Assembly (NCBI RefSeq): GCF_903815225.1
Contig: NZ_LR813084.1
Coordinates: forward strand, 5,542,001-5,606,000
Source: Delftia tsuruhatensis
Lineage (GTDB): Bacteria > Pseudomonadota > Gammaproteobacteria > Burkholderiales > Burkholderiaceae_C
Direction of reading: 5' to 3'
DNA: 64,000 nt
This document shows, one piece after another, positions 17,214 through 26,224 of this stretch (within the stretch, counting starts at the first letter, position 1; each line of letters opens with the position of its first letter). Below the pieces are notes generated by a model. That model was not told the origin of the DNA. It saw nothing but the letters and a program-made list of their open reading frames with translations, and ran no database searches. Both the position numbers and the translations under genes were made by a program.

Positions 17214-18263
17214 ATGACGACCCATCCCCCCGCCTCTCCCGCCACCGGCCACGCCCTGCAGCCGCTGTGGAACCTGGCCGCCGCCCAGGTCCAGTCCGAG
17301 GCCCTGGTGCTGGCCCTGGAATCCGGCGCACTGGACCGACTGGCCACGCCGCACACGGCCGCCGAGCTGGCCCGCGTCCAGGGCTGGCACACGGCCAATA
17401 CCGCCCACTGGCTGGAGCTGCTGTGGGCCATGGGCCTGCTGCGGCGCGGCCAGCACCAGCCCGTGAGCTATCTGCTCGCCACCGACGCGCTGCGCTACCT
17501 GCACAGCGCATCGCCCGAGTCCTGCGGCGCGGCCTGGCTGTTCCGCCTGCGCTCGCTGCGCCATTCGGCCTCGCTGCTGCGCGGCCTGGTGGAGCATGGC
17601 CCGCAAGGCGACGGCGCGCCCATGGCCACCGGCAATGCCGAAGGCTGGGCCGCCGCCGCGCGCGCCCAGATCGGCCAGGAGCAGCGCGCCGTCAGCGTGC
17701 CCGCTGCATTGCGACTGCTGCAACAGGTGCCCGAAGCCGCCAGCGCGCGCCACATGCTGGACCTGGGCGGCGGCCCCGGATGGATCGCCCTGGCCCTGCT
17801 GCGCCAGCATCCCGCGCTGCGGGCCAGCGTCTTCGACTGGCCCGAGGCCGTGGCCGTGGCTGCGGACAACGCCCGCCAGTCCGGCCTGGCCGAGCGCTTC
17901 ACCGCGCTGGGCGGCGACCTGGCGCAGGACGGCATAGGCCGCGGCTACGACCTGGTCTGGTGCTCGTCCGTGCTGCACTTCGTGCCCGATGCGGCGGCGG
18001 TGATCGCCAAGGTCTTCGACGCGCTGGCACCCGGCGGCGTCTTCGTCTGCGCCCATGCCGAGGTGGACGACACGCCCGAGGCCGCGCTGCGCACCCTGCC
18101 CTGCTACCTGCCCATGCGCCTGCTGGGCCGCCGCGTGACGCGGCGCGGCGAGATCGAGGCGCTGCTGGCCCGGGCCGGCTTCGGGCGCATCGAACGCAGC
18201 GAGTCGCGGGACTTCCCGCTGGCGCCGCTGGCGGTGCTGGTGGCACGCAAGGCCGCGCCATGA
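17214..18263 (+). CDS. SAM-dependent O-methyltransferase-type protein in iron cassette
   Basis: A 349-aa class I methyltransferase. An N-terminal winged-helix/dimerisation region (about 15-110: NLAAAQVQSEALVLALESGA, HTAAELARVQG) precedes the SAM motif LDLGGGPGWIALALLRQ near residue 183 and motifs DLVWCSSVLHFVPD near 245 and LAPGGVFVCAH near 275. This domain order is that of acetylserotonin/small-molecule O-methyltransferases. AAGGA precedes the ATG, and the stop overlaps the next start (ATGA). Its place between an iron receptor and a siderophore-permease-like protein suggests that it modifies the imported or exported chelator; that is inference. Confidence 0.85.
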   Translation: MTTHPPASPATGHALQPLWNLAAAQVQSEALVLALESGALDRLATPHTAAELARVQGWHTANTAHWLELLWAMGLLRRGQHQPVSYLLATDALRYLHSASPESCGAAWLFRLRSLRHSASLLRGLVEHGPQGDGAPMATGNAEGWAAAARAQIGQEQRAVSVPAALRLLQQVPEAASARHMLDLGGGPGWIALALLRQHPALRASVFDWPEAVAVAADNARQSGLAERFTALGGDLAQDGIGRGYDLVWCSSVLHFVPDAAAVIAKVFDALAPGGVFVCAHAEVDDTPEAALRTLPCYLPMRLLGRRVTRRGEIEALLARAGFGRIERSESRDFPLAPLAVLVARKAAP

Positions 18264-19501
18264 AGGCCGCCAGCCCGCGTCCTGCCTGGCTGCTGCAGGC
18301 CCTGTTCGGCTGGCTGCACCTGGCGCTGACGGCGCCCAGCGTTTACCTGTGGCTGGGCCTGCCGCTGGTGCTGCGCCAGCATGGCTGGTCGGGCACGGCC
18401 ATCGGCCTGTTCCAGCTCGCGGGCCTGCCCGCGCTGGTCAAGTTCGCGCTGGCCGCGCCCGTGGAGGCACGCGGCGCCTCGGGCGGCCCGCGCTACCGCG
18501 CCTGGGCTCTGGTCCTGTGCCTGGGCTATGCGGGCGTGCTGCTGGCCCTGGGCTGGCAGGAACTGCTGGCCGAGCGCGCCTGGCTGTTCGGCCTGGCCTG
18601 CGCCGCCGCGCTGGCCGCGACCTGGGCCGACATTCCCGTCAGCGCACTGGCCATCCGCCTGCTGCCGCCCGAGGAACGCATGCGCGCCGGTGGCGTGCGC
18701 GCGGCGGCGCTGTCGCTGGGCGCCATCGTGGGCGGGGGCGCCATGCTGCTGGTGCAGGCGCGCTGGGGCTGGCGTGCGCCCTTTGCGTGCCTGGCCGGCG
18801 CGCTGGGGCTGGGCGCCTTGCTGCTGGCCTGCATCGTCGGCGGCGAGCCGAACGACGTGCCGGCCGATGCACAGGCACCGGCGCGCGAAGGCCTGGCCGC
18901 CATGGTGCGCGGCTATGGCGCCCAGCCCGGCGCCCGGCGCTGGACCCTGGTGCTGGTCAGCTACTTCCCCTTCATCGGCGCGGCCTGGTTCTACCTGAAG
19001 CCGCTGATGCTGGACCACGGCTTCGCGCCCGCCCAGGCCGCCCTGCTGGCCGGCATGGGCGGCGGCGTGGTGGCGGCGCTGGCAGCGGCGGCCTCGCCCG
19101 CGCTGACGCGGCGCCTGGGCACGGCGCGCGCCCTGCCGCTGTATGCGGCGCTCAACGTCGCGGCCCTGGCCCTGCTGGCCGCCGTGGTCGCGGCGGGCGG
19201 CCCCGCGCCCGGCATGGTCGCTGCCGCGCTGTGCGTGGCGGCGACCATGGGCGCCTCCTCGGCCTGCGTGTTCGGGCTGATGATGCAGTTCGCCCGCCCG
19301 CGCCGGCAGGCCTTCGACTACGGCCTGCAGGCCAGCCTGTTCGCGGGCAGCCGCATGCTGGTGCCGCTGGCGGCCGGCGTAGCGCTGGACGCCGCGGGTG
19401 CGGCGGCCATGCTGGCCGGGCTGGCAGTGGCGGCGGGGCTGGCGTGGCTGTGGGCGTTGCGTTGTGCGGGAGATGGGTGGGCCGCGCAGGACGCACGCTG
19501 A
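18260..19501 (+). CDS. MFS protein resembling RhtX/FptX siderophore permeases
   Basis: A 413-aa inner-membrane protein with about twelve helices. The N-terminal part (YLWLGLPLVLRQHGWSG then FQLAGLPALVKFALAAPVE) resembles the RhtX/FptX/AmpG-like group, where the matching segment is typically LPWxLKFLWAPLVD. FptX imports ferripyochelin in Pseudomonas. It overlaps the methyltransferase by four bases, so the two are coupled. The simplest reading is import of a ferric siderophore delivered by the TonB receptor; export cannot be excluded. Confidence 0.75.
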   Translation: MKAASPRPAWLLQALFGWLHLALTAPSVYLWLGLPLVLRQHGWSGTAIGLFQLAGLPALVKFALAAPVEARGASGGPRYRAWALVLCLGYAGVLLALGWQELLAERAWLFGLACAAALAATWADIPVSALAIRLLPPEERMRAGGVRAAALSLGAIVGGGAMLLVQARWGWRAPFACLAGALGLGALLLACIVGGEPNDVPADAQAPAREGLAAMVRGYGAQPGARRWTLVLVSYFPFIGAAWFYLKPLMLDHGFAPAQAALLAGMGGGVVAALAAAASPALTRRLGTARALPLYAALNVAALALLAAVVAAGGPAPGMVAAALCVAATMGASSACVFGLMMQFARPRRQAFDYGLQASLFAGSRMLVPLAAGVALDAAGAAAMLAGLAVAAGLAWLWALRCAGDGWAAQDAR

Positions 19502-19505
19502 GCGG

Positions 19506-19690
19506 TCAGACGGCCGCCGCCAGCGCGCGCAGCTGGGCCAGCAGCGCAGGCGGCAGTTCCAGCCCCTGCGCCTGCGCGGCCAGGGCACGGTCGTGGCGCG
19601 CCAGCCCCGGCACGCGCGTGCCGCCATCGGCCAGCATGTCGGCAATCAATCGGCTCTTGATGTCCCGGTACAGCGCCAAGATGCGCCCCC
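19506..19690 (-). pseudogene. Possible C-terminal remnant of an Ldh2/YbiC-type dehydrogenase
   Basis: The open frame reading leftward ends with DGGTRVPGLARHDRALAAQA and GLELPPALLAQLRALA. This resembles the extreme C-terminus of the malate/L-lactate dehydrogenase family, where a PGE/PGD segment and a short leucine-rich helix close the protein (from memory of the family, not a search). Nothing upstream in any frame supplies the rest of that protein, so this would be a decayed stub of about 60 codons. It may also be a chance frame. The remaining DNA up to 19827 holds no other feature. Confidence 0.35.
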
Positions 19691-19827
19691 TCTCACATGC
19701 GTTTGAACCGCGCCATCCTGCCACAGCGGCGCAGCGCGGCGCAGCATGCGTGCACCCGGCACGGCTGCCCCCAACGCCCGCATGGCCTATGCCGCCGCAG
19801 CGCGCAGGCAGTGTTTAGCATGGCGGG

Positions 19828-20691
19828 ATGCAAGAGCCACGACCCACTCCCTCTTCGCGCCTGTCCGGCCTGGCTGCGGCGGCCCTGCTGGCGGCCGCCC
19901 TGGCCGGCTGCACCCTCCCGCCCACCACGGCGCGCAACTGGAGCCAGCAGTTGCAGGAGTGGGCCGGCGCACCTATCGTGCTGCTGGGCGAGCAGCACGA
20001 CGCCGAGGCCCACCAGGCCTGGCAGCGGGCCACGGTGGAGCAGCTGGCCGGCCAGGAGCGGCTGGCCGCGCTGGTGATCGAGATGGCGCCGCGCACGGGA
20101 TCGACCGCCAACCTGGGGCGCGACGCCGCCGAGGACGTGGTGCAGCAGGCCCTGCACTGGCAGGATGCCGACTGGCCCTGGCCCCGCTACCGGGCCGTGG
20201 TGATGGCGGCCGTGCGCGCGGGCGTGCCCGTGCTCGGCGGCAACCTGCCGCGCCGGCGCATGCACGAGGCCATGCGCGACGAGCGCCTGGACCACCATCT
20301 GCCCCCCGACGGCTGGCAGCGCCAGCTCGACGCCATCCGCGAAGGCCACTGCGACCTGCTGCCCACCTCCCAGCTGGCGCCCATGGCGCGCATCCAGCTG
20401 GCCCGCGATGCCAGCATGGCCGAGGCAGCCCGGGAGGCGGTCCGTCCGGGCAAGACCGTGCTGCTGGTGGCCGGCAGGGGCCATGTGCTGCGCGGCGTGG
20501 GCATTCCAACCTGGCTGCCCGAGGGCACGGGGGCCAAGGTGGCCGTGGCACAGGCGGGGGAGCAGTCGCTGGCGCATGCGGCGGATGCGGACTGGCTGCA
20601 GACGACGGATGCATTGCCAGCCAGGGACCACTGCGTGGAGTTGCGGGAGAAGTTCAGGAATCCGCCAGCGCCCCGGGCGGATGCCGGCTGA
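19828..20691 (+). CDS. ChaN-family (DUF399) lipoprotein
   Basis: A 287-aa lipoprotein with a signal peptide ending LAAALAGC (lipidated C28). The ChaN signature VLLGEQHDAEAHQ lies near residue 51, and TVLLVAGRGHVLRGVGIP near 205 is the second conserved block. Campylobacter ChaN is an iron-regulated haem-binding lipoprotein. The location next to a siderophore-uptake cassette agrees with a role in iron, although there is an independent start after about 330 bases and no Fur box was seen. Confidence 0.85.
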   Translation: MQEPRPTPSSRLSGLAAAALLAAALAGCTLPPTTARNWSQQLQEWAGAPIVLLGEQHDAEAHQAWQRATVEQLAGQERLAALVIEMAPRTGSTANLGRDAAEDVVQQALHWQDADWPWPRYRAVVMAAVRAGVPVLGGNLPRRRMHEAMRDERLDHHLPPDGWQRQLDAIREGHCDLLPTSQLAPMARIQLARDASMAEAAREAVRPGKTVLLVAGRGHVLRGVGIPTWLPEGTGAKVAVAQAGEQSLAHAADADWLQTTDALPARDHCVELREKFRNPPAPRADAG

Positions 20692-20755
20692 GCTGGCCGG
20701 GTCCGTTGCCCCTTGACCCTGCCGGTCCAAAGACAGCCATCGGGAACGGCAAGGC

Positions 20756-22711
20756 TCAGCAGCCCACGGGCCACATCCCCTCATTGCCCTGCACCCACTC
20801 CCCGAACGCCTGCGCCGCCATCGGCTTGCTGCACAGATAGCCCTGGAAGAAATCGCAGCCCTTGCCGCGCAGAAAGGCCAGCTGCTCCGCCGTCTCCACC
20901 CCCTCGGCCAGCACCTTCAGCCCCATGGCATGCCCCAGCGCGATCACCGAGCCGCTGATGGCCATGTCGTCCGCGCTGTGCGGGATGTCGCGGATGAAGC
21001 CCTGGTCGATCTTGAGCAGGTCCAGCGGAAAGCGCTTGAGGTGGGCCAGCGAGGAGTAGCCCGTGCCGAAGTCATCGATGGCCAGCCGCAGTCCCTGGGC
21101 ACGCAGGCGCCGCATGACGGCCAGGGCCTCCTCGGGGCGCTCGGCCAGCGCGCTTTCGGTGATCTCCAGCTCAAGGCAGTGCGGCGCGAAGCCCGTGGTC
21201 GCCAGCGCCTCGGCGGTGGCGCCCGCGATGTCGGTCAGCAGGAACTGGTGCAGCGAGACGTTGACGGCAATGGTCATCTCGGGCAGGCCCTGCTCGCGCC
21301 ATCGCTGGCCCTGGGCACAGGCTTCGCGCAAGACCCACAGGCCCAGCGGCCCGATCACGCCCGAGCTTTCGGCCACGGGAATGAAGCGCGCCGGAGAGAT
21401 CAGGCCTTCTTCGGGATCCAGCCAGCGCACCAGGGCCTCCGCGCCCACGAGGCGGCCCGTGGCCAGGTCGATCTGGGGCTGGAAGTGCAGGCGCAGGTGG
21501 CCCAGCTCGATGGCCTGGCGCAGGCGGGCCTCCATGGCCAGGCGCTCGCGCGCTGCCAGGGTCATGTCTTCCTCGAAGAAGCACCAGGCGCGGCCGCTGC
21601 GCGACTTGGCGCCATAGACGGCCGCATGCGCGCCCTGGAGCAGGTCCTGCGCATTGCCGGCATGGGACGGGTACATGCAGATGCCCACGCTGACGCCGGC
21701 CGTCACGGACAGGCCGTCGGGCGAGCTCCAGGGCTGGCCGGCCGCCGCGATCAGCTGGCGCGCGCGGGCAATGGCGTCGCCGCGCTCGCTCATGCCCTTG
21801 AACAGCACGGCCAGCTCATCGCCGGCCATCCGCCCTATCTGGTCCTGCGGCCCCAGGGAGTCGTGCACACGGGCCGCGATGTGGCGCAGCACCTGGTCGC
21901 CTATGGCATGGCCATAGCTGTCGTTGACGTCCTTGAAGCGGTCGATGTTCAGCAGCATCACGGCCAGCGCGCCCTGGGTGGCTGCGGCCTCGGCCACGGC
22001 CTCTTCCAGCATGGTGGTGAAGCGCACGCGGTTGGGCAGGCCGGTGAGCATGTCCCGGTGGGCCAGGAATTCGAGCTGGGCCTCGCGTGCCTTCTCGGCC
22101 GAGATGTCGGTGAACATGCACACGTAGTGCGTGACCCGCCCCTGTGCATCCCTGACGGCGCTCAGCGACATGCGCTCGGGGAAGATTTCACCATTCTTGC
22201 GCCGGTTCCAGATCTCGCCCTGCCAGTGGCCCGTGGCGCGCATGCTGTCCCACATGGCTTCGTAGAAGGCCTGGTCGTGGCGGCCGGACTTGAACATGCG
22301 CGGGGTCTGGCCCAGCATTTCCTGCTCGGTATAGCCCAGCAGCCGCGTGAAGGCGCCGTTGACCGACAGGATGCGGCTGCGCGCGTCGGTGACCACCACG
22401 CCTTCCATGGTGTTGTCCACCACGGCGGTGGCCAGGCGCTGGCGCTCGTCGGCCTCGCGGCCGGCCTGCAGTGCGGCGCGGGCAGCCCGTTCGCCGCAGC
22501 GCAGGCGCCACAGCATCCAGCCGCCGCCCAGGGCCGTGACCAGCACCAGGGCCACCGAGGACAGCATGCGCCGCTGCCCCGCCGGTCCGGGCGGTATCTG
22601 CAGGTGCGCCAGCAGCCATTCCACGCCCCAGAGCCACAACAGACCGGCGCAGACATACAGGGTCATGGCGCCCCAGAGCGGTATTCGGGGCTGCTCTCCC
22701 TGATCTTGCAT
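20756..22711 (-). CDS. PAS-GGDEF-EAL cyclic-di-GMP enzyme
   Basis: A 651-aa membrane-anchored protein. Two transmembrane helices (about 12-30 and 50-70) are followed by a PAS domain (about 95-215, GVVVTDARSRILSVNGAFTR), a GGDEF domain (about 225-385) and an EAL domain (about 395-645). The GGDEF active loop reads MAGDEL, which departs from GG(D/E)EF, so cyclase activity is doubtful. The EAL residues are intact: GAEALVRW, AVNVSLHQF, LEITES, DDFGTGYSS, LKIDQGFI, EGVET. It therefore probably hydrolyses c-di-GMP, with the GGDEF domain as a possible regulatory unit. TGAGGA precedes the start at 22711. Confidence 0.92.
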   Translation of the reverse strand: MQDQGEQPRIPLWGAMTLYVCAGLLWLWGVEWLLAHLQIPPGPAGQRRMLSSVALVLVTALGGGWMLWRLRCGERAARAALQAGREADERQRLATAVVDNTMEGVVVTDARSRILSVNGAFTRLLGYTEQEMLGQTPRMFKSGRHDQAFYEAMWDSMRATGHWQGEIWNRRKNGEIFPERMSLSAVRDAQGRVTHYVCMFTDISAEKAREAQLEFLAHRDMLTGLPNRVRFTTMLEEAVAEAAATQGALAVMLLNIDRFKDVNDSYGHAIGDQVLRHIAARVHDSLGPQDQIGRMAGDELAVLFKGMSERGDAIARARQLIAAAGQPWSSPDGLSVTAGVSVGICMYPSHAGNAQDLLQGAHAAVYGAKSRSGRAWCFFEEDMTLAARERLAMEARLRQAIELGHLRLHFQPQIDLATGRLVGAEALVRWLDPEEGLISPARFIPVAESSGVIGPLGLWVLREACAQGQRWREQGLPEMTIAVNVSLHQFLLTDIAGATAEALATTGFAPHCLELEITESALAERPEEALAVMRRLRAQGLRLAIDDFGTGYSSLAHLKRFPLDLLKIDQGFIRDIPHSADDMAISGSVIALGHAMGLKVLAEGVETAEQLAFLRGKGCDFFQGYLCSKPMAAQAFGEWVQGNEGMWPVGC

Positions 22712-22784
22712 GGTGTTCCTCAGAACGTTCGTAGAACGTGTGACTTGCGCAGGGTCGTGTGCATGCTGCGACAATTGCGCCGCT

Positions 22785-23633
22785 ATGACCCAAGCCTATA
22801 TTCTTACCCTTTCGTGCCCCGACCGGCTCGGTCTGGTACATGCCGTCTCGGGCTTTCTGCTCGAACAGGGCGGCAACATCGAAGAGGCCGCGCAGTATAA
22901 CGACCCGGCCACCGGACTGTTCTTCATGCGCGTGCAGTTCGCCTGCAACGGCTGCGATCCCGCCGCCCTGAAGGCGGCCCTGGCCGAGCTGGCCGGCCAG
23001 TACCAGATGAAGTGGCGCCTGCACGCCAAGGACGAGGCCATGCGTACCGTCCTCATGGTCAGCAAGGAAGGCCACTGCCTCAACGACCTGCTGTTCCGCT
23101 GGAAAAGCGGCCTGCTGCCGGTGGACATCCGCGCCATCATCAGCAACCACCGCGAGTTCTACCAGCTGGCCGCCAGCTACAACATCCCCTTCCACCACAT
23201 CCCGGTCACGGCCGCGACCAAGGCCCAGGCCGAGGCCAAGCAGTTCGAGATCATCGAGGCCGAAGGCGCCGAGCTGGTGGTGCTGGCCCGCTACATGCAG
23301 GTGCTGTCCAACGACCTGTGCACCAAGCTGGCCGGCCGTGCGATCAACATCCACCACAGCTTCCTGCCCAGTTTCAAGGGAGCCAAGCCCTACTACCAGG
23401 CCCATGACCGCGGCGTGAAGCTGATCGGCGCCACCGCCCACTACGTGACGGCCGACCTGGACGAAGGCCCGATCATCGAGCAGGACGTGGCCCGCGCCGA
23501 CCACACCGACACCGTCGAGGACCTGACGGCCCGCGGCCGCGACACCGAGAGCCAGGTGCTGGCCCGCGCCGTCAAGTGGCACAGCGAGCACCGCGTCATC
23601 CTCAACGGCCACAAGACCGTGGTCTTCCGCTGA
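22785..23633 (+). CDS. purU: Formyltetrahydrofolate deformylase
   Basis: A 282-aa PurU. The N-terminal ACT domain (about 4-85, ILTLSCPDRLGLVHAVSGFL) is followed by a formyl-transferase fold with INIHHSFLPSFKGAKPY near residue 187 and the catalytic aspartate in DLDEGPIIEQD. It hydrolyses 10-formyl-THF to formate and THF, balancing one-carbon pools. The start at 22785 fits family length. It is divergent from the c-di-GMP gene, and a LysR gene follows 19 bases downstream. Confidence 0.95.
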   Translation: MTQAYILTLSCPDRLGLVHAVSGFLLEQGGNIEEAAQYNDPATGLFFMRVQFACNGCDPAALKAALAELAGQYQMKWRLHAKDEAMRTVLMVSKEGHCLNDLLFRWKSGLLPVDIRAIISNHREFYQLAASYNIPFHHIPVTAATKAQAEAKQFEIIEAEGAELVVLARYMQVLSNDLCTKLAGRAINIHHSFLPSFKGAKPYYQAHDRGVKLIGATAHYVTADLDEGPIIEQDVARADHTDTVEDLTARGRDTESQVLARAVKWHSEHRVILNGHKTVVFR

Positions 23634-23652
23634 CGCCAGCCCCCTGCCGTCC

Positions 23653-24555
23653 ATGGCCAGCATGAACCCGTGGGCCGGCAGCGGCGCGCGCCGCATCCCG
23701 CCCATACAGTGCCTGCTCACTTTCGAGGCGCTGGCGCGGCTGCGCAGCGTGACGCAGACGGCCGAGGAGCTGTGCGTCACGCCCAGCGCCGTCAGCCACC
23801 GCGTGCGCCAGCTCGAGCAGATCCTGGGCACGCGGCTGTTCGGCCGCTCGGACTTCTCGCTGACCACCGAGGGCAGCGCCTACCTGGCCCATGTGCGCGA
23901 AGGCCTGGGCGCGCTGCAGCGCTTTCCGGGCGAGGTGACGGCGCCCGGCCGGCGGCGGCTCAAGCTCGCGGTCACGCCCACCTTCGCGCGCGTGATCCTG
24001 ATTCCCCGGCTGCGCCAGTTCACGGAGACCTACCCGGAGATCGACATCGCGCTGCAGGTCTCCATCCCGCTGCTGGACGTGATCGCCGAGGATGCCGACC
24101 TGATGGTGCGCTTCGGCCCCGGACACTATGCCGACGTGGAGCACATCGAGCTGGCGCGCGACATGGTCACGCCACTGGCCTCGCCGGCCTTCATCCGCGA
24201 GCACGGCCCGTTCGAGCAGCCCGAGGACCTGGAAGGCATGCCGCTGCTGCGCAGCCCGCTGGAGCCCTGGCGCACCTGGTTCGGCGCCACCGGGCTGGAC
24301 TGGCCCGAGCCGCACGAGGGCTCGCAGTTCAACGACATCGGCCTGATGTGCGACGCGGCCTCGGCCGGCATGGGCATCGCCCTGGTGCGCCACAAGCTGG
24401 GCGCGCCCTGGCTGGACAACGGCACCCTGGTGCGCCTGTTCGACGTGGACACGGCCAGCCCACATGCGCACTACCTGTGCTGGAGGACCGGCACCATGGA
24501 CCGCTGGGAGTGCGCCGCCTTCGCGGAATGGTTGAAGAGGGCGATGGCCTGCTGA
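23653..24555 (+). CDS. LysR-family regulator (GcvA-like)
   Basis: A 300-aa LysR protein. The N-terminal HTH (about 18-75: LLTFEALARLRSVTQTAEEL, TPSAVSHRVRQLEQILGTRL) and an effector domain from about residue 95 match the GcvA subgroup (PPIQCLLTFEA opening). It follows purU closely on the same strand, but the usual divergent target gene is absent, so its regulon is unknown. Confidence 0.88.
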   Translation: MASMNPWAGSGARRIPPIQCLLTFEALARLRSVTQTAEELCVTPSAVSHRVRQLEQILGTRLFGRSDFSLTTEGSAYLAHVREGLGALQRFPGEVTAPGRRRLKLAVTPTFARVILIPRLRQFTETYPEIDIALQVSIPLLDVIAEDADLMVRFGPGHYADVEHIELARDMVTPLASPAFIREHGPFEQPEDLEGMPLLRSPLEPWRTWFGATGLDWPEPHEGSQFNDIGLMCDAASAGMGIALVRHKLGAPWLDNGTLVRLFDVDTASPHAHYLCWRTGTMDRWECAAFAEWLKRAMAC

Positions 24556-24568
24556 GGCGCCCATAACT

Positions 24569-24595
24569 GATTTCGCGGATTTCACGGATTTCACG
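24569..24595. repeat. Three tandem 9-bp repeats
   Basis: GATTTCGCG (24569-24577) is followed directly by two copies of GATTTCACG (24578-24586 and 24587-24595). The array sits between the LysR stop and the GlcD start, about 70 bases ahead of the latter. It may be a slippage-prone tract or a transcription-factor binding array. Confidence 0.8.
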
Positions 24596-24664
24596 CGCCG
24601 TTGCAATAAACATCAGCGCAGTCCCGCTGCACAAAGACGGCGGCATCGCCTAAAGTCAGGCTCC

Positions 24665-26218
24665 ATGACTTCCGCCAGCTCCCCAGCCAGCCCCGCTCCC
24701 GGCGCCATGGCCTCGGCCGCCGCCGATGCGGCCCACCAGCAGCCCACAGTCTCCGAGCGCGCACGGCGCCAGGCCGAGGTCGTGGCCGCGCTGGCCCGCC
24801 ATGTGCCCGCGCATGCCCTGCTGTGGCATGCCGAGGACACCACGCCCTATGAGTGCGACGGCCTCACGGCCTACCGCCAGCGCCCGCTGGTGGTCTGCCT
24901 GCCCGAGACCGAGGCCCAGGTCCAGGCCGTGCTGCGTGCCTGCCACGCCATCCGGGTGCCCGTGATCGCGCGCGGCGCGGGCACCGGGCTGTCGGGCGGT
25001 GCACTGCCCCATCCCATGGGCGTGACGCTGTCGCTGGCCAAGTTCAACAAGATCCTCCAGGTCGACGCGGCCAGCCGCACGGCCGTGGTGCAGTGCGGCG
25101 TGCGCAACCTGGCCATCAGCGAGGCCGCCGCGCCCTTCGGCCTGTACTACGCGCCCGATCCCAGCAGCCAGATCGCCTGCACCATCGGCGGCAACGTGGC
25201 CGAGAACTCGGGCGGCGTGCACTGCCTCAAGTACGGGCTGACCGTGCACAACGTGCTCAAGGTGCGCGGCTTCACCGTGGAGGGCGAGCCGGTGGAGTTC
25301 GGCTCCACGGCGCTGGACACGCCGGGCTTCGACCTGCTGGCCATCCTGGTCGGCAGCGAAGGCATGCTGGCCGTGACCACCGAAGTCACCGTGCGGCTGA
25401 TCCCCAAGCCCCAACTGGCGCGCTGCATCATGGCCAGCTTCGACGACGTGCGCAAGGCCGGCGACGCCGTGGCCGCCGTGATCGCGGCCGGCATCATCCC
25501 GGCCGGGCTGGAGATGATAGACAAGCCCATGACGGCCGCTGTCGAGGACTTCGTCAGGGCCGGCTACGACCTCACGGCCGAGGCCATCCTGCTGTGCGAG
25601 AGCGACGGCACGCCCGAGGAAGTCGAGGAAGAGATCGCCCACATGAGCGAAGTGCTGCGCAGCGCGGGCGCCACGGCCATCACGGTGAGCGAAAGCGAGG
25701 CCGAGCGGCTGCGCTTCTGGAGCGGGCGCAAGAATGCCTTTCCCGCCAGCGGGCGCATCAGCCCCGACTACATGTGCATGGACTCCACCATCCCGCGCAA
25801 GCGCCTGGCCGACATCCTGCTGGCCATCCAGGAGATGGAGAAGAAATACGGCCTGCGCTGCGCCAACGTCTTCCACGCGGGCGACGGCAACCTGCACCCG
25901 CTGATCCTGTTCGATGCCAACGACCCCGACGAACTGCACCGCTGCGAGCTGTTCGGCGCCGACATCCTGGAGACCAGCGTGGCCATGGGCGGCACGGTGA
26001 CGGGCGAGCATGGCGTGGGCGTGGAAAAGCTCAACTCCATGTGCACCCAGTTCACCACGGCCGAGAACGACCAGATGTTCGCTCTCAAGGCGGCCTTCGA
26101 CCCGCAGGCCCTGCTCAACCCCGGCAAGGTGATTCCCACGCTCAACCGCTGCGCCGAGTACGGGAAGATGCTGGTGCGCGGCGGGCAGATCGCCCATCCG
26201 GACCTGCCCAGGTATTAG
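24665..26218 (+). CDS. FAD-linked 2-hydroxyacid oxidase (GlcD-like)
   Basis: A 517-aa GlcD/D-lactate-dehydrogenase-type flavoprotein. The PCMH FAD domain has ARGAGTGLSGGALPHP near residue 100 and CTIGGNVAENSGG near 174. The C-terminal domain has the HAGDGNLHP metal-site motif near residue 405, a second conserved GEHGVGVEK near 451 and LLNPGKVIP near 483. It oxidises glycolate or D-lactate to the oxo acid. The partner subunits glcE and glcF are not in this window, so it either works alone or its partners lie elsewhere. Confidence 0.88.
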   Translation: MTSASSPASPAPGAMASAAADAAHQQPTVSERARRQAEVVAALARHVPAHALLWHAEDTTPYECDGLTAYRQRPLVVCLPETEAQVQAVLRACHAIRVPVIARGAGTGLSGGALPHPMGVTLSLAKFNKILQVDAASRTAVVQCGVRNLAISEAAAPFGLYYAPDPSSQIACTIGGNVAENSGGVHCLKYGLTVHNVLKVRGFTVEGEPVEFGSTALDTPGFDLLAILVGSEGMLAVTTEVTVRLIPKPQLARCIMASFDDVRKAGDAVAAVIAAGIIPAGLEMIDKPMTAAVEDFVRAGYDLTAEAILLCESDGTPEEVEEEIAHMSEVLRSAGATAITVSESEAERLRFWSGRKNAFPASGRISPDYMCMDSTIPRKRLADILLAIQEMEKKYGLRCANVFHAGDGNLHPLILFDANDPDELHRCELFGADILETSVAMGGTVTGEHGVGVEKLNSMCTQFTTAENDQMFALKAAFDPQALLNPGKVIPTLNRCAEYGKMLVRGGQIAHPDLPRY

Positions 26219-26224
26219 GGCGTT

